This document shows, piece after piece, positions 33,931-42,091 of a stretch of 64,000 nt of DNA. Position numbers and translations under genes: made by a program. The stretch comes from Bacteroidota bacterium. GTDB taxonomy: Bacteria > Bacteroidota > Bacteroidia > Chitinophagales > Chitinophagaceae. The stretch lies in NCBI GenBank assembly GCA_018267725.1, contig JAFDXY010000029.1:1-64000 (forward strand), in the 5' to 3' direction. The notes beneath the pieces were generated by a model. The model was given only the letters and a program-made list of their open reading frames with translations. It did no database searches and was not told the DNA's origin. Each line of letters begins with the position of its first letter. Within the stretch, counting starts at the first letter, position 1.

Positions 33931-34443
33931 ACAGTTACATTTTTCGGGATGCCTTAACAACACTCTTAGTTCATGAAGTTTTAAACCGCTTTTAGCGGCG
34001 GCTTCACTCATCGTACTATAAGTAACATCATTACAAACATCTTTAACCGGTGACCTGTTTTTGTAAGGAAGCTTAGCTAAATTTTTTTGTATTGCGTGCT
34101 GATGATTTTCTGCATAAGTCACCCATTCTAAGTTATCAACTGAAGCGTTTAGCTTATCTCCGTCAAGATGATTCACCAATGGTTTGTTTTGTGGATTTGG
34201 GATAAACGTTTTTGCTACCAATCGGTGAACATACTGCGTTGTTGTTTTTTTAACTGATCTGTGTAATGACACTACTAAGTAACCGGAACGATGGTCTTCT
34301 TTTGTTTTGATAATTACTTGTTTAATTTTTAGCACTTTTTTGTTTTTGCATACTGTGATACGAGCTATCGATCTGATTTCTCCGATGCGATTAATTTCGT
34401 AGTGATTTTCGAAGCCCGGGATGGGCCTAAACTCTGAGGTCAT
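33916..34443 (-). CDS. NUMOD4/HNH homing-type endonuclease
   Basis: The 175-aa protein has an N-terminal NUMOD4 domain (RPIPGFENHYEINRIGEIRS), an HNH nuclease core (YVHRLVAKTFIPNP, then NHLDGDKLNASVDNLEWVTY with the H-N-H spacing), and a C-terminal NUMOD1-like helix (TMSEAAAKSGLKLHELRVL). Free-standing genes of this kind are selfish endonucleases in phages and islands. It is on the opposite strand to most neighbours. No intron or intein was seen next to it. Confidence 0.9.
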   Translation of the reverse strand: MTSEFRPIPGFENHYEINRIGEIRSIARITVCKNKKVLKIKQVIIKTKEDHRSGYLVVSLHRSVKKTTTQYVHRLVAKTFIPNPQNKPLVNHLDGDKLNASVDNLEWVTYAENHQHAIQKNLAKLPYKNRSPVKDVCNDVTYSTMSEAAAKSGLKLHELRVLLRHPEKCNCLRRA

Positions 34444-34655
34444 AGGTTGGATTTTAGTGGTTAGGAATTGGAACTATCTTACTAAAAATATAAGCAAAAT
34501 GTGTTAGACTGCAAAATAAACTGAACACTTTTTGTTGCGTCACATAATATTTACTCTATTGATACAAGAAGCTACAACATTGTGTTTTAGAATAGATACA
34601 ATAAAATTTGCGACTTAAAATAAATCCCCCTACTTTAGCTAAAGAATTTAGTATT
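34444..34655. other. spacer before the SOS cassette
   Basis: A 212-bp AT-rich spacer between the HNH start and umuD. It should hold the divergent promoters. I see no clear LexA-like palindrome and no gene. A TTG at 34608 could extend UmuD upstream but is not favoured. Confidence 0.5.
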
Positions 34656-35078
34656 ATGGAAAACGAGGTTGAGGTGCTATTACCGTATTTTGATACTACT
34701 GTACAAGCAGGATTTCCTTCGCCTGCTGCTGATTATGTAGAAGAGCGTATCGACTTGAATAAAGAGTTTATACAGCATCCGTTAAGCACATTCATTGTTA
34801 AGTCCGAAGGATATTCTATGGTTGATGCATTTATCGCACCCAAAGCAAAACTCATTGTTGACCGCAGCATAAAACCTAAGAATGGTGATGTAATACTTGC
34901 TGTCTTAAATGGTGAGTTTACTGTTAAGTATTTACGCAAGAACGAACTTAAGTGTTGGCTCGTTCCCGCTAACAAAAAGTTTAAGGAGATAGAAGTAACT
35001 CCGGAAATGAATATGCAGGTATGGGGTGTTGTTACTAAAATTATTATAGACCCAAATGATGTAAGATGTATGCGTTAG
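34656..35078 (+). CDS. umuD: UmuD-like SOS mutagenesis protein (S24 protease fold)
   Basis: The 140-aa protein is the LexA/UmuD type. The self-cleavage bond is Ala18-Gly19 in VQAGFPSPAADY, the catalytic serine Ser54 is in EGYSMVDAFI, and the catalytic lysine Lys91 is in GEFTVKYL. RecA-triggered cleavage gives UmuD', the partner of UmuC in DNA polymerase V. The ATG at 34656 is preferred to a TTG 16 codons upstream. It overlaps umuC by 13 bp, as usual for this pair. Confidence 0.93.
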   Translation: MENEVEVLLPYFDTTVQAGFPSPAADYVEERIDLNKEFIQHPLSTFIVKSEGYSMVDAFIAPKAKLIVDRSIKPKNGDVILAVLNGEFTVKYLRKNELKCWLVPANKKFKEIEVTPEMNMQVWGVVTKIIIDPNDVRCMR

Positions 35079-36328
35079 TTGACTGCAATAATTTTTATGC
35101 AAGTTGTGAGCGATTGTTTCAACCACGACTTGAAGGTAAACCTGTTGTAGTATTAAGTAACAATGATGGATGCGTGATTGCACGTAGTGATGAAGCTAAA
35201 GCTATCGGCATCGAAATGGGTACACCTGCATTTAAGATTGAAGAAGTATTTGAGCAATATAAAGTTTCTGTATTCAGCAGTAACTATACTTTATATGGAG
35301 ACTTATCTGATAGAGTAATGAAGACATTAACTGACTTTGTTCCTAAGATGGAAGTGTATTCTATTGATGAATCATTTTTAGATATGTCAGAACTTATATA
35401 TACAGACTTAACTAAGTTAGGTATAGAGATACGACAGACTATAAAACAAAATATAGGTATACCTGTAAGTGTTGGTATTGCATCAACAAAAACATTAGCT
35501 AAGATGGCTAATCGTTATGCTAAGAAGAAGTATAAAAAGATTGGTGTCTTTTATGCTGCAAATAAAGAACTCGTACAAGAGATGCTTGCTTTTACTCAGG
35601 TAGAAGATATATGGGGTGTAGGAAGACAATATGCATCCTTATTAAAACGTAACGGTATTCATACCGCATTAGATGTAACAAATATTCCTGAAGAATGGAT
35701 GCGTAAGAATATGACAGTAGTCGGTCAACGATTATGGAATGAACTGCATGGTAAAGCATCTGTTGAATGGGAATATGAAGCACCGGCTAAAAAAAATATT
35801 TGTACTTCACGTTCCTTCGGTAAACTGACTGGTGATAAAACAATCATCGCAGAAGCAGCGAGTAATTATGCTGCTGCATGTGCGGCTAAGATGCGTAAAC
35901 AAAATTCATGTGCATCATCCATGTGTGTGTTTATTAATACGAACCAACATAAAATAGAACAGCCGCAATATTCACGCTCTATCGTAATGGAGTTTCAGAC
36001 ACCAACAAACTTAACCGGAGAAATTATTGCTTATGCTTTACGTGGATTAGATATCATCTACAAAGAAGGTTACCTATTTAAAAAAGTTGGTATTATTATG
36101 TTGGGTTTAGTACCGGAATCACAAAGACAAACGAGTTTATTTGATACGATAGATAGAGAAAAAAACAGAATGGTACTTGGTACAGTTGATAAACTAAATA
36201 AGTTGATGGGTAAAGATGTTGTACGAATGGCATCACAGGGTTATAAGAGAAGATATAAACTAAGAGCAGAACATTTAAGCAATCGTTATACGACTAACAT
36301 CAACGAAATACTAAACGTAAAAATATGA
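35066..36328 (+). CDS. umuC: DNA polymerase V catalytic subunit UmuC
   Basis: The 420-aa Y-family polymerase has MYALVDCNNFYASCERLFQP (first catalytic Asp), VLSNNDGCVIARS, the YSIDESFLDMS block with the second acidic pair, and IPVSVGIASTKTLAKMANR. The C-terminal little-finger domain is intact. It performs error-prone translesion synthesis under SOS control. It overlaps umuD by 13 bp and the next gene by 4 bp (ATGA). As island cargo it could raise host or element mutation rates (inference). Confidence 0.96.
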   Translation: MYALVDCNNFYASCERLFQPRLEGKPVVVLSNNDGCVIARSDEAKAIGIEMGTPAFKIEEVFEQYKVSVFSSNYTLYGDLSDRVMKTLTDFVPKMEVYSIDESFLDMSELIYTDLTKLGIEIRQTIKQNIGIPVSVGIASTKTLAKMANRYAKKKYKKIGVFYAANKELVQEMLAFTQVEDIWGVGRQYASLLKRNGIHTALDVTNIPEEWMRKNMTVVGQRLWNELHGKASVEWEYEAPAKKNICTSRSFGKLTGDKTIIAEAASNYAAACAAKMRKQNSCASSMCVFINTNQHKIEQPQYSRSIVMEFQTPTNLTGEIIAYALRGLDIIYKEGYLFKKVGIIMLGLVPESQRQTSLFDTIDREKNRMVLGTVDKLNKLMGKDVVRMASQGYKRRYKLRAEHLSNRYTTNINEILNVKI

Positions 36329-36825
36329 TGCAACCTTTTGAACTATTGAAGCCACTGCATGTGGAGCGGTTAATTAAAATGGATAAGAAGTATTTAGTTA
36401 CTCAATCCTATACAAGAGGTAGAAACAACTATCCCGAAGCGTTAATTATTGATATACTTGTTTCAGATTACGATGATCTAAACTATGCACAGGTTCATTA
36501 TAACGCAGTTAAAAAAGATAAGTATGCTTCTATCATACATCTCGATAAAATCGAACATAAAAATAAGTTAGATGAAATGCTGCATGGTAATAAATACTGT
36601 GTGTATTGGTCTGTAGTAAAAAGTATTGAAGCGTTACAGAAGAAAATGAATGACCTCTTTGCAGAAAATATCAGACGATATATTACTCGTTATACAACAT
36701 GGCGGATAAAATCAGACAACACGATTCGTCCAAAGCTTGAAGTTATCTTCGGTGAATTATTTATCATCATAAAATATAATGCTGAAACAATACGTATTAA
36801 ATTTGATGAGATAGAACGTTGCTAA
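36325..36825 (+). CDS. unknown protein coupled to umuC
   Basis: The 166-aa soluble, charged protein begins in a 4-bp overlap with umuC. It has many Lys, Tyr and Ile residues (MDKKYLVTQSYTRGRNNYPE) and no recognised motif. The coupling suggests it belongs to the SOS cassette, possibly as an accessory to UmuDC; this is context only. Confidence 0.6.
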   Translation: MMQPFELLKPLHVERLIKMDKKYLVTQSYTRGRNNYPEALIIDILVSDYDDLNYAQVHYNAVKKDKYASIIHLDKIEHKNKLDEMLHGNKYCVYWSVVKSIEALQKKMNDLFAENIRRYITRYTTWRIKSDNTIRPKLEVIFGELFIIIKYNAETIRIKFDEIERC

Positions 36826-36840
36826 ATAATAATTACCTAC

Positions 36841-37035
36841 ATGAAGCTCGACAGTATCATATTAATTGTTCTTGGTTTAGTATCATTAGTCTTTGGTATC
36901 TTAAATATCGACCGCACACTATGGGGCGGAGCAAAATATGATGGACTAAAAGATAATAAAACATACAGAAGAATTATTAATATAGTACTTGGACTGATAA
37001 TTTTATTAGTTGGAATTGGTATAAGAAAGAAGTAG
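36841..37035 (+). CDS. small two-helix membrane protein
   Basis: The 64-aa protein has two hydrophobic helices (about 4-21 and 44-60) separated by a short basic/polar loop, ending in RKK. The family is not recognised. It lies between two SOS-cassette genes and is probably co-transcribed. Confidence 0.5.
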   Translation: MKLDSIILIVLGLVSLVFGILNIDRTLWGGAKYDGLKDNKTYRRIINIVLGLIILLVGIGIRKK

Positions 37036-37070
37036 AGAAAATGTAGTTAACCTAAGTAATAAATTAAAGC

Positions 37071-37856
37071 ATGTGTTACGATGTCTCCTTTACGATAAAC
37101 ATTAATCAGTTATCGGATTATTTCCCAGAGCTTATTTATGATGAGCAGATAGAGATAAATTTTGAGCAGGCTATTCACATAGTTGGTCATGCATACGGTA
37201 ATCATCCAATCATCTATCGTAACAGAGAAGACTTAAAACTACATTGTCGGTTAATGGAATGGGGTGTTATACCATTTTATGTAAAAGAGGAATCATCATT
37301 CGTAAGACAAAGAGCTTCGATGCTGAATGCACGCAGCGAAAGAATATTGGATGATAAAACAAGTTATTGGAATAAGATCAGAAACAGAAGATGTTTAATT
37401 CCTGTATCAGGTATATATGAGCATAGAGCGATTAAAGGATGGAAGAAAAAAGTGCCTTACTTTATAAGCATAAAAGATGAACAGTTGTTCTTCTTACCCG
37501 GTCTTTATTCTGTAGTAGAATTTACGGATAAAGAGACAGGAGAAATTATTAAAAAATATACTTATACCTTAATAACGAGGAAGGCTAACGAAGTAATGGC
37601 GCAGATACATAATGATGGTGATAATGCTAATCGTATGCCTTTATTCTTATCGTTATCATTAGCGAAGCAATGGTTAGTAGAAGAATTAACGGAAGACGAA
37701 TATCGTGAGATATTGGCGTATCAAATTCCTGATGAACAATTAGAATATCATCCTGTTTATACTATACGAAGCAGCAAAGAGCGTCCTGATGGTAAAATGA
37801 AGAATGAGTTTTACGAGTGGGACAAGTTACCAGCATTAGGTCAAATGAATCCTTAA
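37071..37856 (+). CDS. SRAP/HMCES-family abasic-site protein (SOS response-associated peptidase)
   Basis: The 261-aa protein keeps all SRAP active-site residues: Cys2 (MCYDVS), Asn86 in SMLNARSERI, Glu117 in PVSGIYEHRA, and His180 in QIHNDGDNANRMP. Family members form a covalent thiazolidine cross-link through Cys2 to abasic sites in single-stranded DNA, protecting them from error-prone processing. Initiator Met removal exposes Cys2. It fits the umuDC cassette, and possibly the glycosylase-like protein of the same island, which would create abasic sites. Confidence 0.93.
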   Translation: MCYDVSFTININQLSDYFPELIYDEQIEINFEQAIHIVGHAYGNHPIIYRNREDLKLHCRLMEWGVIPFYVKEESSFVRQRASMLNARSERILDDKTSYWNKIRNRRCLIPVSGIYEHRAIKGWKKKVPYFISIKDEQLFFLPGLYSVVEFTDKETGEIIKKYTYTLITRKANEVMAQIHNDGDNANRMPLFLSLSLAKQWLVEELTEDEYREILAYQIPDEQLEYHPVYTIRSSKERPDGKMKNEFYEWDKLPALGQMNP

Positions 37857-37864
37857 CTTTAATT

Positions 37865-38107
37865 ATGGATGTAAAAAAGTACACCGTAACAATAGAATAT
37901 AAAGGAGTCGCAACAAATGTAATTTGCGAAGAGTTCCAAGTAGGTAAAGTACCGCAGGTTTGGACCTGCATTCCTGCTAAAAGACCAGCACATTCTAAGT
38001 GTTTTACTTTCTACAGGCAACCACAGAAAAATGTTTGGTGGTGGGAGTTACCGCAGCCTAAAGAATCAATAGCGCAAAAAATAGCGGTAGAATTGAATAA
38101 AATTTAG
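37865..38107 (+). CDS. small unknown protein at end of SOS cassette
   Basis: The 80-aa protein starts MDVKKYTVTIEYKGVATNV, 8 bp after the SRAP gene. It contains WTCIPAKRPAHSKCFTFYRQ and WWWELPQ, so it is rich in Trp and Cys. The motif is not recognised. An in-frame upstream start inside the SRAP gene is less likely. Confidence 0.5.
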   Translation: MDVKKYTVTIEYKGVATNVICEEFQVGKVPQVWTCIPAKRPAHSKCFTFYRQPQKNVWWWELPQPKESIAQKIAVELNKI

Positions 38108-38314
38108 CATTAATACCTTCCTAAAATCTACGTCGTTTTGTATCATAATCTTGCTACAATAAGGTCATTTTTTGGTCTGGACTTATCATTAAAAACAAAC
38201 TGTTTCAGATATAGATAGATTCAGCATGTAATTTTTTTAGTCATTTTTTACACGATTTTGGCAGGGTGAATCACAGCAAACCCTGTACAGGAGAGAGTTT
38301 CAGCCGAAAAAAAC

Positions 38315-38333
38315 TGCGTCAGTAGATGCGTCA
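38315..38333. promoter_or_regulatory. paired arm-type integrase sites, right end
   Basis: TGCGTCA at 38315-38321 and 38327-38333, same orientation and same 12-bp spacing as the left pair at 17283-17301. It lies 129 bp inside attR. Confidence 0.65.
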
Positions 38334-38435
38334 GTTGATGCTATTTTTTACTAATTTTGGAGTAGAAACAATATTAATTAACCTGTAGAAGGGGACGTTG
38401 AGTTTTTTGTGTAAGTCGTTGATATTCAATAAAAA

Positions 38436-38460
38436 AGACCATCATTTCTGATGATCTTCT
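38436..38460 (-). terminator. island-borne terminator of tRNA-Phe
   Basis: On the minus strand AGAAGATCAT / ATGATGGTCT forms a hairpin followed by T6, directly after the tRNA-Phe 3' end. Its sequence differs from the terminator next to attL, as expected if the island brought its own. Confidence 0.75.
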
Positions 38461-38461
38461 C

Positions 38462-38505
38462 GTGGTGTGGGCCGGGATTGAACCGGCGACACAAGGATTT
38501 TCAGT
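38462..38505 (-). repeat. attR: right attachment site within tRNA-Phe
   Basis: 44 bp identical to 17193-17236. Here the repeat is part of the intact tRNA-Phe gene, whose 3' half is therefore supplied by the island. Confidence 0.95.
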
Positions 38506-38535
38506 CCTTTGCTCTACCAACTGAGCTACCGCACC
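38463..38535 (-). tRNA. tRNA-Phe (GAA), island integration target
   Basis: 73-nt tRNA: acceptor GGTGCGG / CCACACC, D-arm GCTCAGTTGGTAGAGC, anticodon loop CTGAAAA (GAA, phenylalanine), T-arm GCCGG-TTCAATC-CCGGC, discriminator A, CCA not encoded. The acceptor stem has one C-A mismatch (position 5-68). The 5' half and promoter are chromosomal and the 3' half lies in the att repeat. Confidence 0.96.
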
Positions 38536-38550
38536 AGCCGTAAAGGGCTG

Positions 38551-38580
38551 CAAATATAGGTTGCTGTATTTAATTTCAAA
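38551..38580 (-). promoter_or_regulatory. Bacteroidota-type promoter for tRNA-Phe
   Basis: Minus strand TTTG (38577-38580), 18 bp, TATATTTG (38551-38558). Same architecture and spacing as the tRNA-Ser promoter, 15 bp upstream of the tRNA. Confidence 0.75.
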
Positions 38581-38608
38581 AACTTATTGTAAATAGTTTT
38601 TAAAACAA

Positions 38609-40060
38609 TTAAAACTCGCAATTTTTTGGTGTTCTTGCAAATGGTATTACATCTCTAATATTAGTCATGCCTGTTACAAATTGTACCATTCTTTCAAAAC
38701 CCAAACCAAAACCTGCATGTGGTACTGTTCCAAAACGGCGGGTATCTAAATACCAACTCATTTCTTTTACAGGTATATTAAATTGTTCCATTTTTTTAAC
38801 TAATACATCATAGCGTTCTTCTCTTTGGCTGCCGCCTACAATTTCTCCAATGCCCGGAGCTAAAATATCCATGGCTGCAACGGTTTCTTTTCCTGCTTCG
38901 CAGTTATTATTTAAACGCATATAAAATGCTTTAATGGCTGCAGGATATCCGGTAACAATTACAGGTTTTTTAAAATGTTTTTCTACCAAATATCTTTCGT
39001 GTTCGCTTTGCATATCTATTCCCCAACTAACATCGTATTTAAATTTTTTCTTTTTGTAGTGAGGAGAATCTAATAAAATTTGAATGGCTTCTGTGTAAGT
39101 AATACGTTCAAATTTATTATCGGTAACAAATTTTAATTTTTCTATTAAACCTAATTCTTGTCTTTCATTTTGTGGTTTTTGTTTTTCTTCTTCTGCAAGA
39201 CGAGCATCTAAAAATTCAAGGTCTTCTTTATTATTTTCTATAACATAACTTATTAGGTATTGAATAAATTCTTCAGCCAAATTCATATTATCTTCAATAT
39301 CATAAAAAGCCATTTCGGGTTCAATCATCCAAAACTCTGCTAAATGCCTTGTGGTGTTTGAGTTTTCGGCTCTAAAGGTTGGACCAAAAGTATAAATATC
39401 ACTAAAAGCCATGGCTCCTAACTCACCTTCTAACTGCCCGCTAACGGTAAGGTTGGTAGCTTTTCCAAAAAAATCTTCTGTAAAATTTATTGTTCCATCT
39501 TCATTTTTAGGTGCTGTGCCATCTATTGGTAAAGTGGTTACTTTAAACATTTCTCCTGCACCTTCGGCATCGCTGGCGGTAATAATAGGTGTGTGCAAAT
39601 ACACAAATCCTTTTTCATTAAAAAATTTATGAACTGCAAATGCCAAAGAATGTCTTATACGAAAAACGGCACCAAATGTATTGGTTCTAAAACGCATGTG
39701 TGCTATTTCTCTTAAAAATTCAAGGCTATGTTTTTTAGGTTGAAGCGGGTATTTTTCTGCATCACTATCTCCTAAAATTTCTATTGTTATAGCTTTTAAT
39801 TCAATGCTTTGCCCTTTACCTAACGATGCTACAATTTCTCCTTTTACTTTTAATGATGCTCCGGTGGTAATGCGTTTTAAAGTTTCATCGTTTAATAAAC
39901 CTAATGCAATTACAACTTGCAAATTATTATTAGTGCTGCCATCATTTAATGCAATAAATTGGTTGTTACGAAAGGTACGCACCCAACCCATAACTGTTAC
40001 TTCTTTACCAACAAAATTGCCTTGCAATAATGTTTTAATTTTTGTTCTGTTGTTAAACAT
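38609..40060 (-). CDS. asnS: asparaginyl-tRNA synthetase
   Basis: The 483-aa class II synthetase has an N-terminal OB-fold anticodon-binding domain ([16 protein letters not shown]) and the class II catalytic core: motif 2 region [20 protein letters not shown] and motif 3 [15 protein letters not shown] at the C-terminus. [15 protein letters not shown] is characteristic of AsnRS. It charges tRNA-Asn. The ATG at 40060 gives a normal N-terminus. A -7 promoter box in an inverted repeat lies 80 bp upstream. Confidence 0.97.
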   Translation of the reverse strand: MFNNRTKIKTLLQGNFVGKEVTVMGWVRTFRNNQFIALNDGSTNNNLQVVIALGLLNDETLKRITTGASLKVKGEIVASLGKGQSIELKAITIEILGDSDAEKYPLQPKKHSLEFLREIAHMRFRTNTFGAVFRIRHSLAFAVHKFFNEKGFVYLHTPIITASDAEGAGEMFKVTTLPIDGTAPKNEDGTINFTEDFFGKATNLTVSGQLEGELGAMAFSDIYTFGPTFRAENSNTTRHLAEFWMIEPEMAFYDIEDNMNLAEEFIQYLISYVIENNKEDLEFLDARLAEEEKQKPQNERQELGLIEKLKFVTDNKFERITYTEAIQILLDSPHYKKKKFKYDVSWGIDMQSEHERYLVEKHFKKPVIVTGYPAAIKAFYMRLNNNCEAGKETVAAMDILAPGIGEIVGGSQREERYDVLVKKMEQFNIPVKEMSWYLDTRRFGTVPHAGFGLGFERMVQFVTGMTNIRDVIPFARTPKNCEF

Positions 40061-40134
40061 GATTTTTATAAATGAATAATAAACAATGAAAAACTTTTTC
40101 GGATATCAATTTTATTTTTTTGAAAAAAACAAAA

Positions 40135-40157
40135 TTGGGCTGCAAATATAAGCCCAA
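40135..40157 (-). promoter_or_regulatory. asnS -7 promoter box inside an inverted repeat
   Basis: TTGGGCT (40135-40141) and AGCCCAA (40151-40157) form perfect 7-bp arms around the box, which reads TATATTTG on the minus strand (40143-40150). This could be an operator over the promoter or a 5' hairpin in the mRNA. Confidence 0.6.
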
Positions 40158-40222
40158 CAAATGTTTTTGAAGTAGGCAGTAAAAGCTTTGCAGCAACTTT
40201 ATACAATAAAAACAAGGTATAG

Positions 40223-40230
40223 TAAATTTG
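40223..40230 (+). promoter_or_regulatory. candidate -7 box for rho
   Basis: TAAATTTG matches TAnnTTTG and would give a leader of about 220 nt before rho. No well-spaced -33 TTTG was found, so this is a weak call. The 40061-40457 spacer holds no gene. Confidence 0.4.
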
Positions 40231-40457
40231 TAATGTGAATATTTTTTTGTTTCATTAATAAAAAACTACCTAACATTGCAGTAGAAATAGGTTGATGAGT
40301 GTAGTTTTATATACCCACTTATTCTTCAACCAAGCCTTTTCCGGTTAGCACAACCGAAATAAGTTTCAAATAAATTTCAATTATTATTTAGTATTCAACA
40401 AAATCTTACAAGTATTAACAAGCTTATTAAAAGCTATCTGTTCATTCAAACATATAT

Positions 40458-42062
40458 ATGTACGACATTCTTCAACTAAACGACATGCTGGTGCCTGAAC
40501 TGCTTGATATTGCAGAGCAACTTAAAATTACTGATGTAAAAAAATTAGATAAGCAGGCTTTGGTGTATAAAATTTTAGACAGTCAAGCAGTGCAGCAATC
40601 TGCTGAAACCAAAGAAGTTAAAAAAGCAAGAACGCGTAAACCCATTACGGTAAAAACTTCTACCACCAACGGAACCGAAGAAGCCGAAGTTGTTACGGAA
40701 GCTCCTAAAAAAGAGAAAGAAAAAATAAAACCTAAACCTAAAAAAACTAAAGCAGAAGAAGCAGAGCCAATTGCTTTAGCAGAAGAAGATAGTAATATAT
40801 CTAACCTTGCACACCAAATGTTGCAAGCTACAGAACCAACCAATGAACCTGCTACAACAGAAGAAAACGTAACAGCAGAAGAAACAAATACCAACAATAA
40901 TCAACCACAAAAAAATTATCGCAGAGAACCTGTTTTTAATATTGAGTTTGATGGTGTAATTAATGGTGAAGGTGTGTTGGAAATGATGCCCGATGGTTAT
41001 GGTTTTTTACGCTCATCAGATTATAATTATTTATCATCTCCAGATGATGTGTATGTTTCTCCTTCTCAAATAAAATTATTTGGTTTAAAAACCGGCGATA
41101 CTGTTAATGGTTCTGTTCGCCCACCAAAAGAAGGAGAAAAATATTTTGCTTTACTAAAAGTTGATAGCATTAACGGAAAAAAACCTGAAGAAGTTAGAGA
41201 CCGTGTTCCGTTTGATTATTTAACACCTTTATTTCCATTCGAAAAATTAAATTTATATACTTCGCCTTCTAACTACAGCACACGTGTAATGGATTTGTTT
41301 ACACCAATTGGTAAAGGCCAACGTGGTTTAATTGTAGCTCAGCCAAAAGTTGGTAAAACAATGTTATTAAAAGAAGTTGCCAATGCTATTGCAGCCAACC
41401 ATCCTGAATGTTATTTAATGGTGGTTTTAATTGATGAAAGACCAGAAGAAGTTACCGATATGGAACGCAGCGTTAAAGCAGAAGTATTAGCAAGCACTTT
41501 TGATGAACCTGCCGAAAAACATGTTAAGGTTTCAAACATTGCATTACAAAAAGCAAAACGCTTGGTTGAGTGCGGACACGATGTAATTATTTTATTAGAT
41601 AGCATTACACGTTTGGCAAGAGCCCATAATACTGTTGCACCAAGCAGCGGCAAAGTATTAAGTGGTGGAGTAGAAGCCAATGCCATGCAAAAACCAAAAC
41701 AATTTTTTGGTGCTGCACGTAAAATTGAACATGGTGGCAGCTTAACCATTTTAGCAACTGCTTTAATAGAAACAGGAAGCAAAATGGATGAAGTAATTTT
41801 TGAAGAATTTAAAGGAACGGGTAATATGGAATTGCAGTTAGATAGAAGATTAGCTAACAAACGCATTTACCCTGCTATAGATTTAGTTTCTTCTTCTACC
41901 AGAAGAGATGATTTATTGTTAGATAAAGATGTATTGCAACGCATGAATATTCTTCGTTTATATATTAATGATATGAATACTGAAGAAGCCATGAATGAAT
42001 TATTAAAACGTATGCGTGGCACTAAAAACAATGAAGAGTTTTTAGCAAGCATGAACCGATAA
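40458..42062 (+). CDS. rho: transcription termination factor Rho
   Basis: The 534-aa Rho has an N-terminal helix bundle ([19 protein letters not shown]), a Lys/Glu/Thr-rich insertion (about 50-150) typical of Bacteroidota Rho, a CSD-like RNA-binding domain with [20 protein letters not shown], and the RecA-like ATPase with P-loop [13 protein letters not shown] (about 294), [17 protein letters not shown] and the R-loop/Q-loop region [20 protein letters not shown]. It is a hexameric RNA helicase that ends transcripts. The long upstream leader fits autoregulation, but that is not shown. Confidence 0.97.
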   Translation: MYDILQLNDMLVPELLDIAEQLKITDVKKLDKQALVYKILDSQAVQQSAETKEVKKARTRKPITVKTSTTNGTEEAEVVTEAPKKEKEKIKPKPKKTKAEEAEPIALAEEDSNISNLAHQMLQATEPTNEPATTEENVTAEETNTNNNQPQKNYRREPVFNIEFDGVINGEGVLEMMPDGYGFLRSSDYNYLSSPDDVYVSPSQIKLFGLKTGDTVNGSVRPPKEGEKYFALLKVDSINGKKPEEVRDRVPFDYLTPLFPFEKLNLYTSPSNYSTRVMDLFTPIGKGQRGLIVAQPKVGKTMLLKEVANAIAANHPECYLMVVLIDERPEEVTDMERSVKAEVLASTFDEPAEKHVKVSNIALQKAKRLVECGHDVIILLDSITRLARAHNTVAPSSGKVLSGGVEANAMQKPKQFFGAARKIEHGGSLTILATALIETGSKMDEVIFEEFKGTGNMELQLDRRLANKRIYPAIDLVSSSTRRDDLLLDKDVLQRMNILRLYINDMNTEEAMNELLKRMRGTKNNEEFLASMNR

Positions 42063-42091
42063 TATTTTTTACAATTTAAAAATTGTGAAGT

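Larger units (their letters stand above)
38108..38461. other. right end of the island, non-coding
   Basis: 354 bp with no gene. It holds the paired TGCGTCA sites (38315-38333), a CCCTGTACAGGAGAG stretch (38281-38295) with the short palindrome CTGTACAG (38283-38290), and the island-borne tRNA-Phe terminator at 38436-38460. Confidence 0.7.
17193..38505. mobile_element. genomic island integrated in tRNA-Phe (GAA)
   Basis: The island is about 21.3 kb, bounded by a 44-bp perfect direct repeat derived from tRNA-Phe. It has a tyrosine recombinase at the left end and paired TGCGTCA sites near both ends. Cargo: type I restriction-modification, a UDG-like protein, a helicase-like protein, a RecA-like ATPase, DUF3871, a RadC-like protein, an XRE regulator, an HNH endonuclease, umuDC and SRAP. 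There are no conjugation, capsid or portal genes, so it is an integrative element without visible transfer functions. It may be mobilised by another element or be a phage satellite; neither can be decided here. Confidence 0.93.

Noticed and set aside
42063..42091. Terminator between rho and the LptD-like gene
   Set aside because: ACAATTT/AATTGT forms a weak AT-only stem and has no T tract on the useful side.
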